From assembly GCA_016927155.1 (NCBI GenBank), contig JAFGNE010000011.1:1-19506 (forward strand): a stretch of DNA of 19,506 nucleotides. The letters run 5' to 3'. Under the pieces are notes generated by a model that saw only the letters and a program-made list of their open reading frames with translations, made no database searches and was not told where the DNA came from. Source of the DNA: Candidatus Peregrinibacteria bacterium (GTDB taxonomy: Bacteria; Patescibacteriota; Gracilibacteria; UM-FILTER-43-11). This document shows, in pieces, positions 1 to 7,235 of the stretch. Both the position numbers and the translations under genes were made by a program. How positions within the stretch are numbered: position 1 is the stretch's first letter; the number at the start of each line of letters is the position of its first letter.

Positions 1-1
1 A

Positions 2-664
2 GTTTTTGCTTTAATTTCCGGGTGCGCCGCGCCGTCCGATGTCGATAGCCCGGTGGCCCAGGCCGGATTAAGAAAGCCGCGAATCCCTGATCCGGCGGAT
101 CTGAAAGCCAGCGTTCTTTCCGCAGGCGACAGGGCAAGTTCCAAGGCCACTATCCAGGAAATGGAGGCCGTGCTCCAGCAGATCGAAACCGAGATGAACC
201 GCCCTAACATCACAGTTGATGACATCAAACGCGGCTGGTATGCCGGGGCACAGGCCGAAAAAAAATATGGCACGCCGGACGGGTGGGTTTTTGTGATAGT
301 GAATGGCGAATCGCGTTGGGCCAGCCCTAATTTTTTGGATGAATCCGATGAGGTGAACGCCAAGGAGCTTTGTAAAGCGACTGCAGGCACCTACATTCTT
401 TCCTGTTTTGAAAGCGATAAAACCGATTGCGAATATGTTCCCGAAAGCGAATGCCGCTGTATTGACGGGTCGCGCTGGCATGACAAACAGGGCTGTATCC
501 GGATGGATACGGATGGCCATTACGTTTCCATTTCGCCTGAAGACCTGAGGCGAGGCTGGTACCAGGGGCTTCCGAACGAAAAAAAACTGGATACCCCTGA
601 AAACTGGGTATGGCGGGAAAGCGGCAGGGATTCCCGCTGGCAGAATCCGAACCCCATGAATTAA
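2..664 (+). CDS. Lipoprotein with duplicated GWY/SRW motif, 5' end cut by window
   Basis: Not a family I recognise. The frame is open to the window edge, so the gene starts upstream. The first visible residues end in a lipobox (L-I-S-G-C, Cys codon at 23-25), which means a lipidated, membrane-anchored protein whose signal peptide is mostly outside the window. The ATG at 53 lies after this Cys and is not the start. Numbered from that ATG, two related units occur at about residues 57-90 and 162-198, both of the form RGWYxG...EKK...TPxxWV...SRWxxPN. A Cys-rich linker between them holds a third SRW (GSRWHDKQGC). The duplicated unit suggests a small repeat fold, function unknown. It ends with TAA at 662-664, in the same frame as the VanW-type gene that follows. 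High confidence that it is coding, low on role. Confidence 0.8.
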   Translation, partial: VFALISGCAAPSDVDSPVAQAGLRKPRIPDPADLKASVLSAGDRASSKATIQEMEAVLQQIETEMNRPNITVDDIKRGWYAGAQAEKKYGTPDGWVFVIVNGESRWASPNFLDESDEVNAKELCKATAGTYILSCFESDKTDCEYVPESECRCIDGSRWHDKQGCIRMDTDGHYVSISPEDLRRGWYQGLPNEKKLDTPENWVWRESGRDSRWQNPNPMN

Positions 665-796
665 TTTTCGAATTTAAAAATTTTCAATTTAAAACTGAAC
701 ACCATCGGCTTCCTCCTGGTTTTAGGTGCGGGCCTTTTTTTCTGTCCCGCGGCGTTTGCCAAAGCACCCGCGGATTTTGCCAGGCCTTATGGGCTT

Positions 797-1990
797 ATGG
801 TGCACCAGATTAACCAGGATAAAGGCGTTCCCCGGGTTAAAGCGGCTGAAGTGGTTTCTAAACTGTTCGACACAAAAATCAAAGATGAAGGCGGCATCAA
901 AGCGCTTGAACCCATTTCCTGGAGGGATTTTCTTGTCCTCTTTTTCTCCGCCAAAGAAAAGAAATTGAGTAAAACGCTCACGCCTGACGAAATTTATCTG
1001 AAAGCCTGGAGAGGGGCCAGAAACATGAATTACCTCCCCGCGGGGGAACTGACTTATACGGCCCTGCAGGAATTTTTATACCGGTACAAGGTGAGCGAAT
1101 TTTTCGGTTGGCCTTATTATGAAGGGCTTGTGTTTTCCGAGAATGAAATCGAAATCCGTCAGTTCCCCGATCCGTATGCCGTCCCTAAAATCCTTGAAAA
1201 ACTGACGGCCCACCTGATTTTTCTGAGAGCTTCGGCCGGGACGGAAGATAAGGTCAGGGCTAAAAAGCTTGAAATTTACCGCGAACGGTTTAAAGAGCTG
1301 GAAGTGAAGATCGCTGACGCCCACCATCCTTTCCATGTACTTCCGGATATGCCGGTTGTTATCCGCGAAAAGGTGGCCGCCCTGGATTTGAAAGAAGTGC
1401 TCGGCGGAATCCATTACGATTATTCCCATAATGACAAGAACCGCCAGCATAACCTTATCGCGGGGCTTTCTAAAATGGACGGCAGGGTGATGCAACCGGG
1501 TGAAACGCTGGATTTTTTAAAAACCCTTTCTGACAAGAATTGGTGGGACTACAAATACGGCTGGCTCATCATTAACGGCAAAAACGCGTGGAGTTTCGGC
1601 GGGGGCCTTTGCGGGGCGGCCACCATGGTCTTTACCGCGGCGTGGCGCGCAGGGTTTGAAGTTGTCGAACGCCATCCCCACAGTATTTATTACAAATCGC
1701 TTTACCCGGAAGAAAGTTTCGGCGCGGACGCGGCCCTTTTCCGAAATTCAAAGAACATGAAGATCAGGAACGGTACCGCCAATCCCATTCTTTTTTATGT
1801 GAAGAACGATACTGAAACCAAAAAACTTTCCCTTTACCTCATCGGAAACCCCGCCTATAAGCGCATTGAGACGGAAGGGCCTGTGGAAACAGGCAAAAGG
1901 ACGTATGAGTGGACGAGGCGTATGGAGGCTTTTGATGGTACAATCAAAACCGATACTTTAAACACGCGTTATTATGGGGTCGAAAAATAA
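797..1990 (+). CDS. VanW-domain exported protein
   Basis: The C-terminal half carries a VanW-like domain. From the ATG at 797, residues 220-240 include GRVMQPGETLDF, followed by GGGLCGAATMVFTAAWRAG (268-286, Cys272) and ERHPHS (291-296), matching the GGG(I/L)C...NAALRAGLE..ERH.HS pattern of the family. VanW proteins are cell-envelope associated and their biochemical role is poorly known. The reading frame stays open upstream back to 665 and encodes a convincing signal peptide (IGFLLVLGAGLFFCPAAFA at about 704-760). The real start is therefore probably upstream, at a non-standard codon such as ATT 680 or CTG 695, because no ATG, GTG or TTG exists there in frame. The coordinates given use the first standard start. 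The 3' end overlaps the next gene by 17 bases. Confidence 0.8.
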   Translation: MVHQINQDKGVPRVKAAEVVSKLFDTKIKDEGGIKALEPISWRDFLVLFFSAKEKKLSKTLTPDEIYLKAWRGARNMNYLPAGELTYTALQEFLYRYKVSEFFGWPYYEGLVFSENEIEIRQFPDPYAVPKILEKLTAHLIFLRASAGTEDKVRAKKLEIYRERFKELEVKIADAHHPFHVLPDMPVVIREKVAALDLKEVLGGIHYDYSHNDKNRQHNLIAGLSKMDGRVMQPGETLDFLKTLSDKNWWDYKYGWLIINGKNAWSFGGGLCGAATMVFTAAWRAGFEVVERHPHSIYYKSLYPEESFGADAALFRNSKNMKIRNGTANPILFYVKNDTETKKLSLYLIGNPAYKRIETEGPVETGKRTYEWTRRMEAFDGTIKTDTLNTRYYGVEK

Positions 1991-2129
1991 ACTTAAGATT
2001 TTTTTCATTTTTGCCGCCATAGCTTTTTTTCTCACTTCCTGCGGTAAAAAGTCTCCTATCCCGGAAGGTGCCGTTTTACCCGATTATCCGCCCCCTTCCA
2101 TGGTCCCTTCAGAACTGCCGCCCCAATAA
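1974..2129 (+). CDS. 51-residue micro-lipoprotein (YifL/LptM-like motif)
   Basis: A short gene of 51 codons beginning with ATG at 1974 inside the end of the VanW gene. The N-terminus is MGSKNKLK, followed by a hydrophobic stretch (IFFIFAAIAFFL) and a lipobox L-T-S-C with Cys23. After the Cys comes GKKSPIPEGAVLPDYPPPS and a Pro-rich tail. The C-G-K-K-x-P-x-x-P-x arrangement right after the lipid-attachment Cys resembles the small lipoprotein motif of YifL/LptM-like proteins (GCGKKGPLYLPD), which in enterobacteria assists the LPS transport machinery. That role is not established for a lineage like this one. The gene sits between the VanW gene and rluB, whose start follows after 4 bases, so it is probably co-transcribed with both. 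Confidence is good that it is a lipoprotein, low on function. Confidence 0.72.
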   Translation: MGSKNKLKIFFIFAAIAFFLTSCGKKSPIPEGAVLPDYPPPSMVPSELPPQ

Positions 2130-2133
2130 ATTC

Positions 2134-2838
2134 ATGTCCCTTCTCCGTTTGAACAAATATTTGGCGGAACACGGCATCGCTTCGCGGCGCGAAGCGGATG
2201 TTCTTATCAAAGCCGGAAAAGTGAAGGTGAACGGCCGTTTTGTGACACAACTCGGCGTTAAGGTGGATCCGGAGAAAGACCTGATTAAATTTGACGGCAA
2301 ACCCGTGTCGCCAAAAGAAAAACCGGTTTACATCGTCTTAAACAAGCCGTCCGGCTTTGTATGTTCCTCTAAAAAAACGGAACTCGACCCCAAAATCGCC
2401 CTTGACCTTATCGACGTGAAAGAAAGGATTTATTCCATCGGCCGGCTGGATAAGGAAACCACGGGGCTTATCCTTTTTACCAATGACGGCGAGTTAGCCA
2501 ACCGCCTCACGCATCCCTCGTTTGAAGGTGAAAAAGAATATGAAGTTATTTTTTACGAACCTATTAAAGATTCGGTCATAAGAAGGCTTGAAAAAGGCGT
2601 TCCCCTGAAGGGCGAACCGACTTTGCCCATGAAAATAAAAAGGCTGGCGGCCGGCAGGGTCCGCATCACTCTTCGCGAGGGCCGCAACCGCCAGATCAGG
2701 CGCCTTTGCCAGAAGGTGGGATGCCCGGTGAAAGCCCTCAAACGCGTGCGCATCAAAAAGTTGACCCTTGGTCCTCTCAGAGCAGGGGAGTGGCGGTACC
2801 TTACTTTAGAGGAAATCCGCATGCTAAAATCAGCGTGA
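2134..2838 (+). CDS. rluB: 23S rRNA pseudouridine synthase, RluB/RsuA family
   Basis: Converts a specific uridine of ribosomal RNA to pseudouridine. 234 residues. An S4 RNA-binding domain fills about residues 3-50 (RLNKYLAEHGIASRREAD...). The catalytic domain follows, with YIVLNKPSG (67-74) and the signature GRLDKETTGLILFTNDGE (103-120), where Asp106 is the expected catalytic aspartate. LREGRNRQIRRL near the end is typical of the RluB/RluE/RluF/RsuA group. The exact target cannot be fixed from sequence; RluB is the best guess because an S4 domain and family-typical length are present. The start is set at ATG 2134 because it opens the S4 domain; an in-frame extension upstream would run through the micro-lipoprotein. 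No Shine-Dalgarno site is visible. The TGA stop overlaps the rsmG ATG by one base. Confidence 0.88.
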   Translation: MSLLRLNKYLAEHGIASRREADVLIKAGKVKVNGRFVTQLGVKVDPEKDLIKFDGKPVSPKEKPVYIVLNKPSGFVCSSKKTELDPKIALDLIDVKERIYSIGRLDKETTGLILFTNDGELANRLTHPSFEGEKEYEVIFYEPIKDSVIRRLEKGVPLKGEPTLPMKIKRLAAGRVRITLREGRNRQIRRLCQKVGCPVKALKRVRIKKLTLGPLRAGEWRYLTLEEIRMLKSA

Positions 2839-3551
2839 TGGACTTTGGCACATTCCAATCATGGGCTGAAACACTTGGTGTTCCGGTTTCGGAACCCCAG
2901 TTCCGGCTTTTTGAACAGTATGTAAGCTTATTGGCCGCCAAAAACGAGGAGGTGAACCTGACGGCCATCCGGGATGAAAGGGAAGCCTGGATCAAGCATG
3001 TCCTTGATTCCATCGCCGCGGCCAGATTTCTCGATTTCAAATCCAAAAGCAAGTGGCTGGATATTGGCACGGGCGGGGGACTTCCCGGGATCCCTTTGTC
3101 CATCCTTTTCCCTTATACCGAATTTGTATTGCTCGATTCCGTGCAGAAAAAAGTCGATGCCGTTAAAGGTTTTGCCGATTCGCTCCACCTGATGAACCTG
3201 CAGGCCGTTTGGGACCGCGCCGAAACCATCGGACAGGACGGCTCGCATCGGGAACAGTATGATGGCGTGCTTACCCGCGCGGTGGCGCCGCTTCGCGTCC
3301 TTTTGGAACTTTCCATCCCCCTGATCCATCCATACGGTAAAGTTGTCATCTACAAAGGGCCCGATTACATTACCGAGCTCAATGAAGCGAGGAATGCCAT
3401 TGTAAAATTGCATGCCGAACCGCCGCGCGTGTACCATTATGTTTTGCCGGAACACATGGGTGACAGGACGATTTTGGAGGTGACCAAAAAAGAACCCACG
3501 CCTGCTGCTTACCCGCGCCGCCCCGGCTTACCTAACAACAAACCTCTCTGA
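2838..3551 (+). CDS. rsmG: 16S rRNA (guanine-N7) methyltransferase RsmG
   Basis: Methylates N7 of a guanosine in the 530 loop of 16S rRNA using S-adenosylmethionine. 237 residues, close to the family norm. NEEVNLTAIRD (36-46) and the HVLDS element (54-58) precede the SAM-binding motif KWLDIGTGGGLPGIPL (72-87). LLDSVQKKV and LTRAVAPLRVLLEL follow as in other RsmG proteins. The start is ATG 2838, overlapping the rluB stop as TGATG. The longer in-frame reading back to 2706 would lie entirely inside rluB and adds nothing family-like. The stop TGA overlaps the next ATG the same way, so rluB, rsmG and rlmE are most likely translated as a coupled unit devoted to rRNA modification. Confidence 0.93.
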   Translation: MDFGTFQSWAETLGVPVSEPQFRLFEQYVSLLAAKNEEVNLTAIRDEREAWIKHVLDSIAAARFLDFKSKSKWLDIGTGGGLPGIPLSILFPYTEFVLLDSVQKKVDAVKGFADSLHLMNLQAVWDRAETIGQDGSHREQYDGVLTRAVAPLRVLLELSIPLIHPYGKVVIYKGPDYITELNEARNAIVKLHAEPPRVYHYVLPEHMGDRTILEVTKKEPTPAAYPRRPGLPNNKPL

Positions 3552-4147
3552 TGGGCCATTACATACCCCAAGATAAATTTTTTAAGCAGGCAAAGAATGA
3601 GGGTTTCCGTGCCCGGAGCGTTTTTAAGCTGGAATCCATCCAGGAACGTTTCCACATCCTGGAACCGGGCGACAAGGTGCTTGATCTGGGCGCTTACCCG
3701 GGCAGTTTCCTCCAGTACATCGCAAAGGTGATTGGCGAGAAGGGGATTGTCATCGGTATTGATCTCCGGAAAATTGAACCGCTGGGGCGTAAGAACGTAA
3801 AAACGTATGAAGGCGATATCAATAACCCCGATCTGATCAAAAAAATCGCCGCGGAAAACGATATCATCCGTTTTGATGTGGTCACTTCCGATTTGGCGCC
3901 TGCGACTTCCGGCATCAAAGACCTGGACGCGGGGCGGTCATTTTTGCTCAATGAGCAGGCCTTGGCCATTGCCCTCAGGCACCTTAAGCCCGGCGGGCAT
4001 TTTGTCTTCAAGGCTTTTCCCGGCATCGAACACCAAAAGCTCCTTCATACGGCAAAAAACCATTTTAAGGTGATTAAGGCGATAAAACCTCCGGCCGTAC
4101 GCAAGACCAGCCGGGAGCAGTACGTTATTTGTTTGAAAAAGTTGTAA
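3551..4147 (+). CDS. rlmE: FtsJ/RlmE-type rRNA 2'-O-methyltransferase
   Basis: Predicted to methylate the 2'-hydroxyl of a ribose in 23S rRNA. 198 residues, normal for FtsJ/RlmE. The K-D-K-E catalytic tetrad can be placed at Lys26 (SVFKL), Asp114 (SDLAPATSG), Lys154 (FVFKAFPG) and Glu189 (SREQYV). The SAM-binding loop reads DLGAYPGSFLQY (45-56), where RlmE proteins usually have DLGAAPGGW, so the pocket differs somewhat and a related target cannot be excluded. The ATG overlaps the rsmG stop by one base. This is the last gene of the rightward cluster. A REP-like hairpin with a short T run follows and could act as terminator. Confidence 0.85.
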   Translation: MGHYIPQDKFFKQAKNEGFRARSVFKLESIQERFHILEPGDKVLDLGAYPGSFLQYIAKVIGEKGIVIGIDLRKIEPLGRKNVKTYEGDINNPDLIKKIAAENDIIRFDVVTSDLAPATSGIKDLDAGRSFLLNEQALAIALRHLKPGGHFVFKAFPGIEHQKLLHTAKNHFKVIKAIKPPAVRKTSREQYVICLKKL

Positions 4148-4158
4148 TTGTTTAAATC

Positions 4159-4182
4159 ATGCTGAGCTTGTTTCAGCATTTT
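4159..4182. repeat. REP-like palindrome (7-bp stem, 7-nt loop)
   Basis: ATGCTGA (4159-4165), loop GCTTGTT, TCAGCAT (4173-4179), then TTT. The loop and inner stem match the palindrome between sufU and sufS at 16994-17014, read on the other strand. It lies in the 86-base gap between the convergent rlmE and pyrG genes, where it may serve as a weak terminator. Confidence 0.6.
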
Positions 4183-4212
4183 GCCGGATAACTAACTACC
4201 GGAGAGGTTTTT

Positions 4213-4230
4213 AAAACGAGTTCAGGGTGA
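4213..4230. repeat. Half copy of the REP-like palindrome
   Basis: The stretch AAAACGAGTTCAGGGTGA shares 12 identical bases (AGTTCAGGGTGA, 4219-4230) with 17005-17016. Loop and right arm are present but the left arm is degenerate, so this looks like a decayed member of the same family, 40 bases from the intact copy at 4159. Confidence 0.5.
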
Positions 4231-4233
4231 TTG

Positions 4234-5829
4234 CTAAAGCGAGGTCTTAATAAATTCCCTGAAGAGCGGATGGGGCCTGTTCGGCCTGGATTTGAATTCG
4301 GGATGGAATTGGGAGCCGAGCATGAAAGGGTGATTTTTAAGTTCGACGATTTCCATCAGCTCGTGGTCGGGCGAGATGCCGGAAAAAACGAGCCCTTTGG
4401 CTTCCAGCTGTTTTTTATAGGCGTTGTTGAATTCGTAACGATGGCGATGGCGTTCGTGCGCAAGAGCCACTCCGTAGGCTTTGTACGCTAAGGTGCCTTT
4501 CAGAATGTGGCAGGGCCAAGAGCCCAAGCGAAGCGTGCCGCCCTTGGCGCGCTTTTCATCCTGGCCGGGCAGGAAATGGACGATTTGGTTTTTGGCTTTC
4601 GCGTTGAATTCTTCGGAGGTGGCATCTTTGATTTTGCACACATTACGGGCGAATTCGATGGCCATCAGCTGGGAGCCGAAGCAAAGGCCCAGATAGGGGA
4701 CTTTCTCTTCCCTGCAATATTCGGCCACCAGAATTTTTCCTTCCACCCCACGCACCCCGAAGCCGCCGGGCACGACGATGCCGTTTACCTTATGCAATTT
4801 CCTCCATTCCGTTTTGTCGCCTTTTTCGATTTTTTCCGTGTCAATCCATATAATTTTGGCTTTGCGCTTATAAAAATAGGACGCGGCCTTGATGGATTCG
4901 ATAACCGACAAATAAGCGTCGTCCAGTTCGGTATACTTGCCGGCAAGGCCGATCAGGAGCTCTTCCGTGGTTGTTTTGATACGCCGGACCATTGCGTTCC
5001 ATTCCTTCAGGTCGGGTTTGTGATGTTTCAGGTTCAGTTTTTTGCAGAGGGTTTCAACCACATGAAATTTTTCGAAATTGAGCGGTACTTCGTAAATCGA
5101 TTTTACCGTAGGCGCCGGGATGACCGATTCCAGGCCTACGTCACAAAAGTGGGAAATTTTAAGCAGGTGTTCTTTTTCAATTTTGTCGTCCGCGCGGACA
5201 AAAATCATGTCCGGATGAATCCCCATGCTTTGCAATGTGCGCACGGAAAGCTGAGTGGGCTTCGTTTTAAGCTCGCCGGAGGATTTAAGGTAAGGCATCA
5301 GCGTTAAATGGATAAACAGGGTGTTATCCCGCCCTTCTTCGTTCCTCATCTGGCGCATGGCCTCCGTGAACGGCTGGCCTTCAATATCGCCTACCGTGCC
5401 GCCGATTTCGCAAAGCATCACATCGCATTTCGAAAGCCTGGCCGCGTCCCTGATTCTTTTTTTAATTTCATCGGTGATGTGGGGCACAATTTGGATCGTC
5501 CTGCCCAGGTAATCGCCTTTCCTTTCCCTGTCCAGCACCGCCTGATAAACCTGCCCGGTTGATGTAGAGCTCAGTTTGCTTAGGGGGGTATCGATAAATC
5601 TTTCGTAATGCCCCAGGTCGAGGTCCGTTTCCGCGCCGTCATCGGTTACAAACACTTCGCCATGCTGGAAGGGGCTCATGGTGCCGGGATCCACGTTAAG
5701 GTAAGGGTCGAGCTTTTGCATGAACACCTTGAAACCTGAGGCTTTCAGCAAATTACCGATAGAGGCGGAGGTGATTCCCTTTCCCAGGGAGGAACACACG
5801 CCGCCTGTGACAAAAATATATTTGGGCAT
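4234..5829 (-). CDS. pyrG: CTP synthase
   Basis: Makes CTP from UTP using ATP and glutamine-derived ammonia, the last step of pyrimidine nucleotide synthesis. 531 residues, slightly shorter than the E. coli enzyme. The N-terminal synthetase domain (1 to about 270) starts MPKYIFVTGG and holds the ATP loop SSLGKGIT (13-20), and CEIGGTVGDIEGQPF (140-154). The glutamine amidotransferase domain has nucleophile Cys383 in GLCFGSQ, where most family members read G(I/L)CLGMQ, and the His509-x-Glu511 pair in QFHPEF. All catalytic residues are in place. It lies 9 bases downstream of trpS on the same strand, so both are probably transcribed together. No Shine-Dalgarno site is visible before the ATG. Confidence 0.96.
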   Translation of the reverse strand: MPKYIFVTGGVCSSLGKGITSASIGNLLKASGFKVFMQKLDPYLNVDPGTMSPFQHGEVFVTDDGAETDLDLGHYERFIDTPLSKLSSTSTGQVYQAVLDRERKGDYLGRTIQIVPHITDEIKKRIRDAARLSKCDVMLCEIGGTVGDIEGQPFTEAMRQMRNEEGRDNTLFIHLTLMPYLKSSGELKTKPTQLSVRTLQSMGIHPDMIFVRADDKIEKEHLLKISHFCDVGLESVIPAPTVKSIYEVPLNFEKFHVVETLCKKLNLKHHKPDLKEWNAMVRRIKTTTEELLIGLAGKYTELDDAYLSVIESIKAASYFYKRKAKIIWIDTEKIEKGDKTEWRKLHKVNGIVVPGGFGVRGVEGKILVAEYCREEKVPYLGLCFGSQLMAIEFARNVCKIKDATSEEFNAKAKNQIVHFLPGQDEKRAKGGTLRLGSWPCHILKGTLAYKAYGVALAHERHRHRYEFNNAYKKQLEAKGLVFSGISPDHELMEIVELKNHPFMLGSQFHPEFKSRPNRPHPLFREFIKTSL

Positions 5830-5838
5830 AATAAGAAG

Positions 5839-6819
5839 TTAATATTTCAGGCCGGTTGCGGCCCGTACTTTTTCCATCGTTGAATGAGCGATTTTGCGCG
5901 CCCTTCCGGCTCCAAACTCTAACGCTTTCTCCACTTCAGCCGGGTGAGCTTCCAGGTATTCGCGTTTTTCGCGGAAAGGCTTGAATTCCGCCATAATTTT
6001 CTCCAGCAACATTTTTTTCGCGTTGCCGTAACCCATGCCGCCCGCTTTGTATTTTCCGGCCAGTTCATCCGTTTCTTTTTTTGAGGCGAACAGGCCATAT
6101 AACTTAAACACATTACAAGTGGAGGGATCTTTACAGGCTTCCACGGGAGTGCTATCGGTGACGATGCCCATGACCGCTTTTTTAATTTCGGCATCCGTGC
6201 CGAAGATGGGGATAGTGTTGTTATAGGATTTGGACATCTTCTGGCCGTCAGTTCCGGGCACCGTTGCCACTTCTTCGGCAATGTCGGGTTCCGGAATCGT
6301 GAATGTTTCGCCGAAGACGGAATTGAATTTAAACGCCATATCCCGCGTCATTTCCACATGCTGTTTCTGGTCTTTGCCCACAGGCACCAGTTCCGACTGA
6401 TAGATCAGGATGTCGGCCGCCATAAGGGCGGGATAATTGAAAAGGCCGAGGTTGGGCAAAATGCCTTTGGCCACTTTGTCTTTATAGCTATGCGCCCGTT
6501 CCATAAGCCCCATGGGCGTGATGCAGGCAAGCACCCAGGTGAGCTCCGCCACTTCCGGTACGTCGGACTGCACCCAAAAAACACTTTTTTTGGGATCCAT
6601 TCCCAAAGCGAGCAGATCCATCGCCGCTTCCAAAGTGAGTTTTTTGAGTGCTTTGCCGTCAGTGACGGACGTGAGCGAATGCAGGTTGGCGATAAAGCAA
6701 AAAAGGTCACTTGATTCCTGGTATTCTACCATCCTTTTGATCATCCCGAAGTAATTACCCAGGTGGAGCCGGCCCGAAGGCTGGATCCCCGAGAGGACGC
6801 GTTTTTTTGTGGCCTTCAT
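5839..6819 (-). CDS. trpS: Tryptophanyl-tRNA synthetase
   Basis: Charges tRNA-Trp with tryptophan; class I aminoacyl-tRNA synthetase in the cytoplasm. 326 residues, normal size. The HIGH-type motif appears as PSGRLHLGNYFG (14-25, HLGN at 19-22) and the KMSKS loop is exact (194-198, in DGQKMSKSYNNT). VPVGKDQKQHVEMTRD (145-160) is the typical tryptophan/ATP-site helix. It is the first gene of the leftward trpS-pyrG pair. Its promoter lies within 40 bases of the ATG and predicts a leaderless or nearly leaderless message, consistent with no Shine-Dalgarno sequence. Confidence 0.96.
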   Translation of the reverse strand: MKATKKRVLSGIQPSGRLHLGNYFGMIKRMVEYQESSDLFCFIANLHSLTSVTDGKALKKLTLEAAMDLLALGMDPKKSVFWVQSDVPEVAELTWVLACITPMGLMERAHSYKDKVAKGILPNLGLFNYPALMAADILIYQSELVPVGKDQKQHVEMTRDMAFKFNSVFGETFTIPEPDIAEEVATVPGTDGQKMSKSYNNTIPIFGTDAEIKKAVMGIVTDSTPVEACKDPSTCNVFKLYGLFASKKETDELAGKYKAGGMGYGNAKKMLLEKIMAEFKPFREKREYLEAHPAEVEKALEFGAGRARKIAHSTMEKVRAATGLKY

Positions 6820-6827
6820 TTGTTAAG

Positions 6828-6857
6828 AGGGTATCAAATTCTTCTTGAGGAGGTCAA
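6828..6857 (-). promoter_or_regulatory. trpS promoter, predicted leaderless
   Basis: On the minus strand: -35 TTGACC (6852-6857), 18-base spacer, extended -10 TGaTACCCT (hexamer 6828-6833), then 8 bases to the trpS ATG (6819). With a start about 7 bases after the -10, the mRNA would begin at or next to the start codon. Confidence 0.55.
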
Positions 6858-6874
6858 ATCAATTGTGTTACTAT
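6845..6874 (+). promoter_or_regulatory. STAS gene promoter, predicted leaderless
   Basis: -35 TTGAGG (6845-6850), 18-base spacer, extended -10 TGtTACTAT (6866-6874), then 7 bases to the ATG at 6882. The -35 region interleaves with that of the divergent trpS promoter, so the two could compete for polymerase. Confidence 0.5.
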
Positions 6875-6881
6875 CGGGCTG

Positions 6882-7235
6882 ATGTCATCCGAACTTTCTC
6901 TGCAAATCACCGACGGGCCCAAAGCCGGTGTAAAAATTGTCGTCCTTAATGGCGAACTCGATGAGAACACGCTGGAGCCTTTGAAAGAACAAATGGCCCC
7001 GGTACTTAATGATGAAACCTCCAAATTTCTCGTCTTCAATTTGGCCGACCTTGCTTTCATCAACAGCAAAGGCATTGGTTTTTTCGTCTTCCTGCACACC
7101 CACCTGGCCAAAGCCCAGCGCAAACTTATCTTGGTCGCAGCCCAAGAGGCGGTAACGGATGTGATGAGCCTTGTTGGGCTGACTTCCGTCATTCCCTATT
7201 TTGCCACGGTTAATGAAGCGGTAACGGGGCTTTAA
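6882..7235 (+). CDS. STAS-domain protein, anti-sigma factor antagonist type
   Basis: A single STAS domain of 117 residues, the fold of SpoIIAA/RsbV-type proteins that bind anti-sigma factors or act in partner-switching. Visible family features are VVLNGELDENT (20-30), the central strand FLVFNLADLAFINSKGIG (49-66) and LVGLTSVIPYFATVNEA near the end. Ser62, in FINSKG, sits where SpoIIAA-type proteins carry the phosphorylated Ser (DSSG), so regulation by a serine kinase is possible. No kinase or phosphatase partner is in the window. It is a lone gene with its own promoter. Its last 26 bases overlap the end of the convergent nucleotidyltransferase-like gene. Confidence 0.85.
   Translation: MSSELSLQITDGPKAGVKIVVLNGELDENTLEPLKEQMAPVLNDETSKFLVFNLADLAFINSKGIGFFVFLHTHLAKAQRKLILVAAQEAVTDVMSLVGLTSVIPYFATVNEAVTGL

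Noticed and set aside
2706..2837. Upstream extension of rsmG
   Set aside because: Entirely inside rluB; the RsmG family begins at ATG 2838, which is coupled to the rluB stop.
4507..5307. Long rightward open frame of 266 codons
   Set aside because: Lies antisense within pyrG, whose motifs are unmistakable; its translation is Phe-rich with no domain features.
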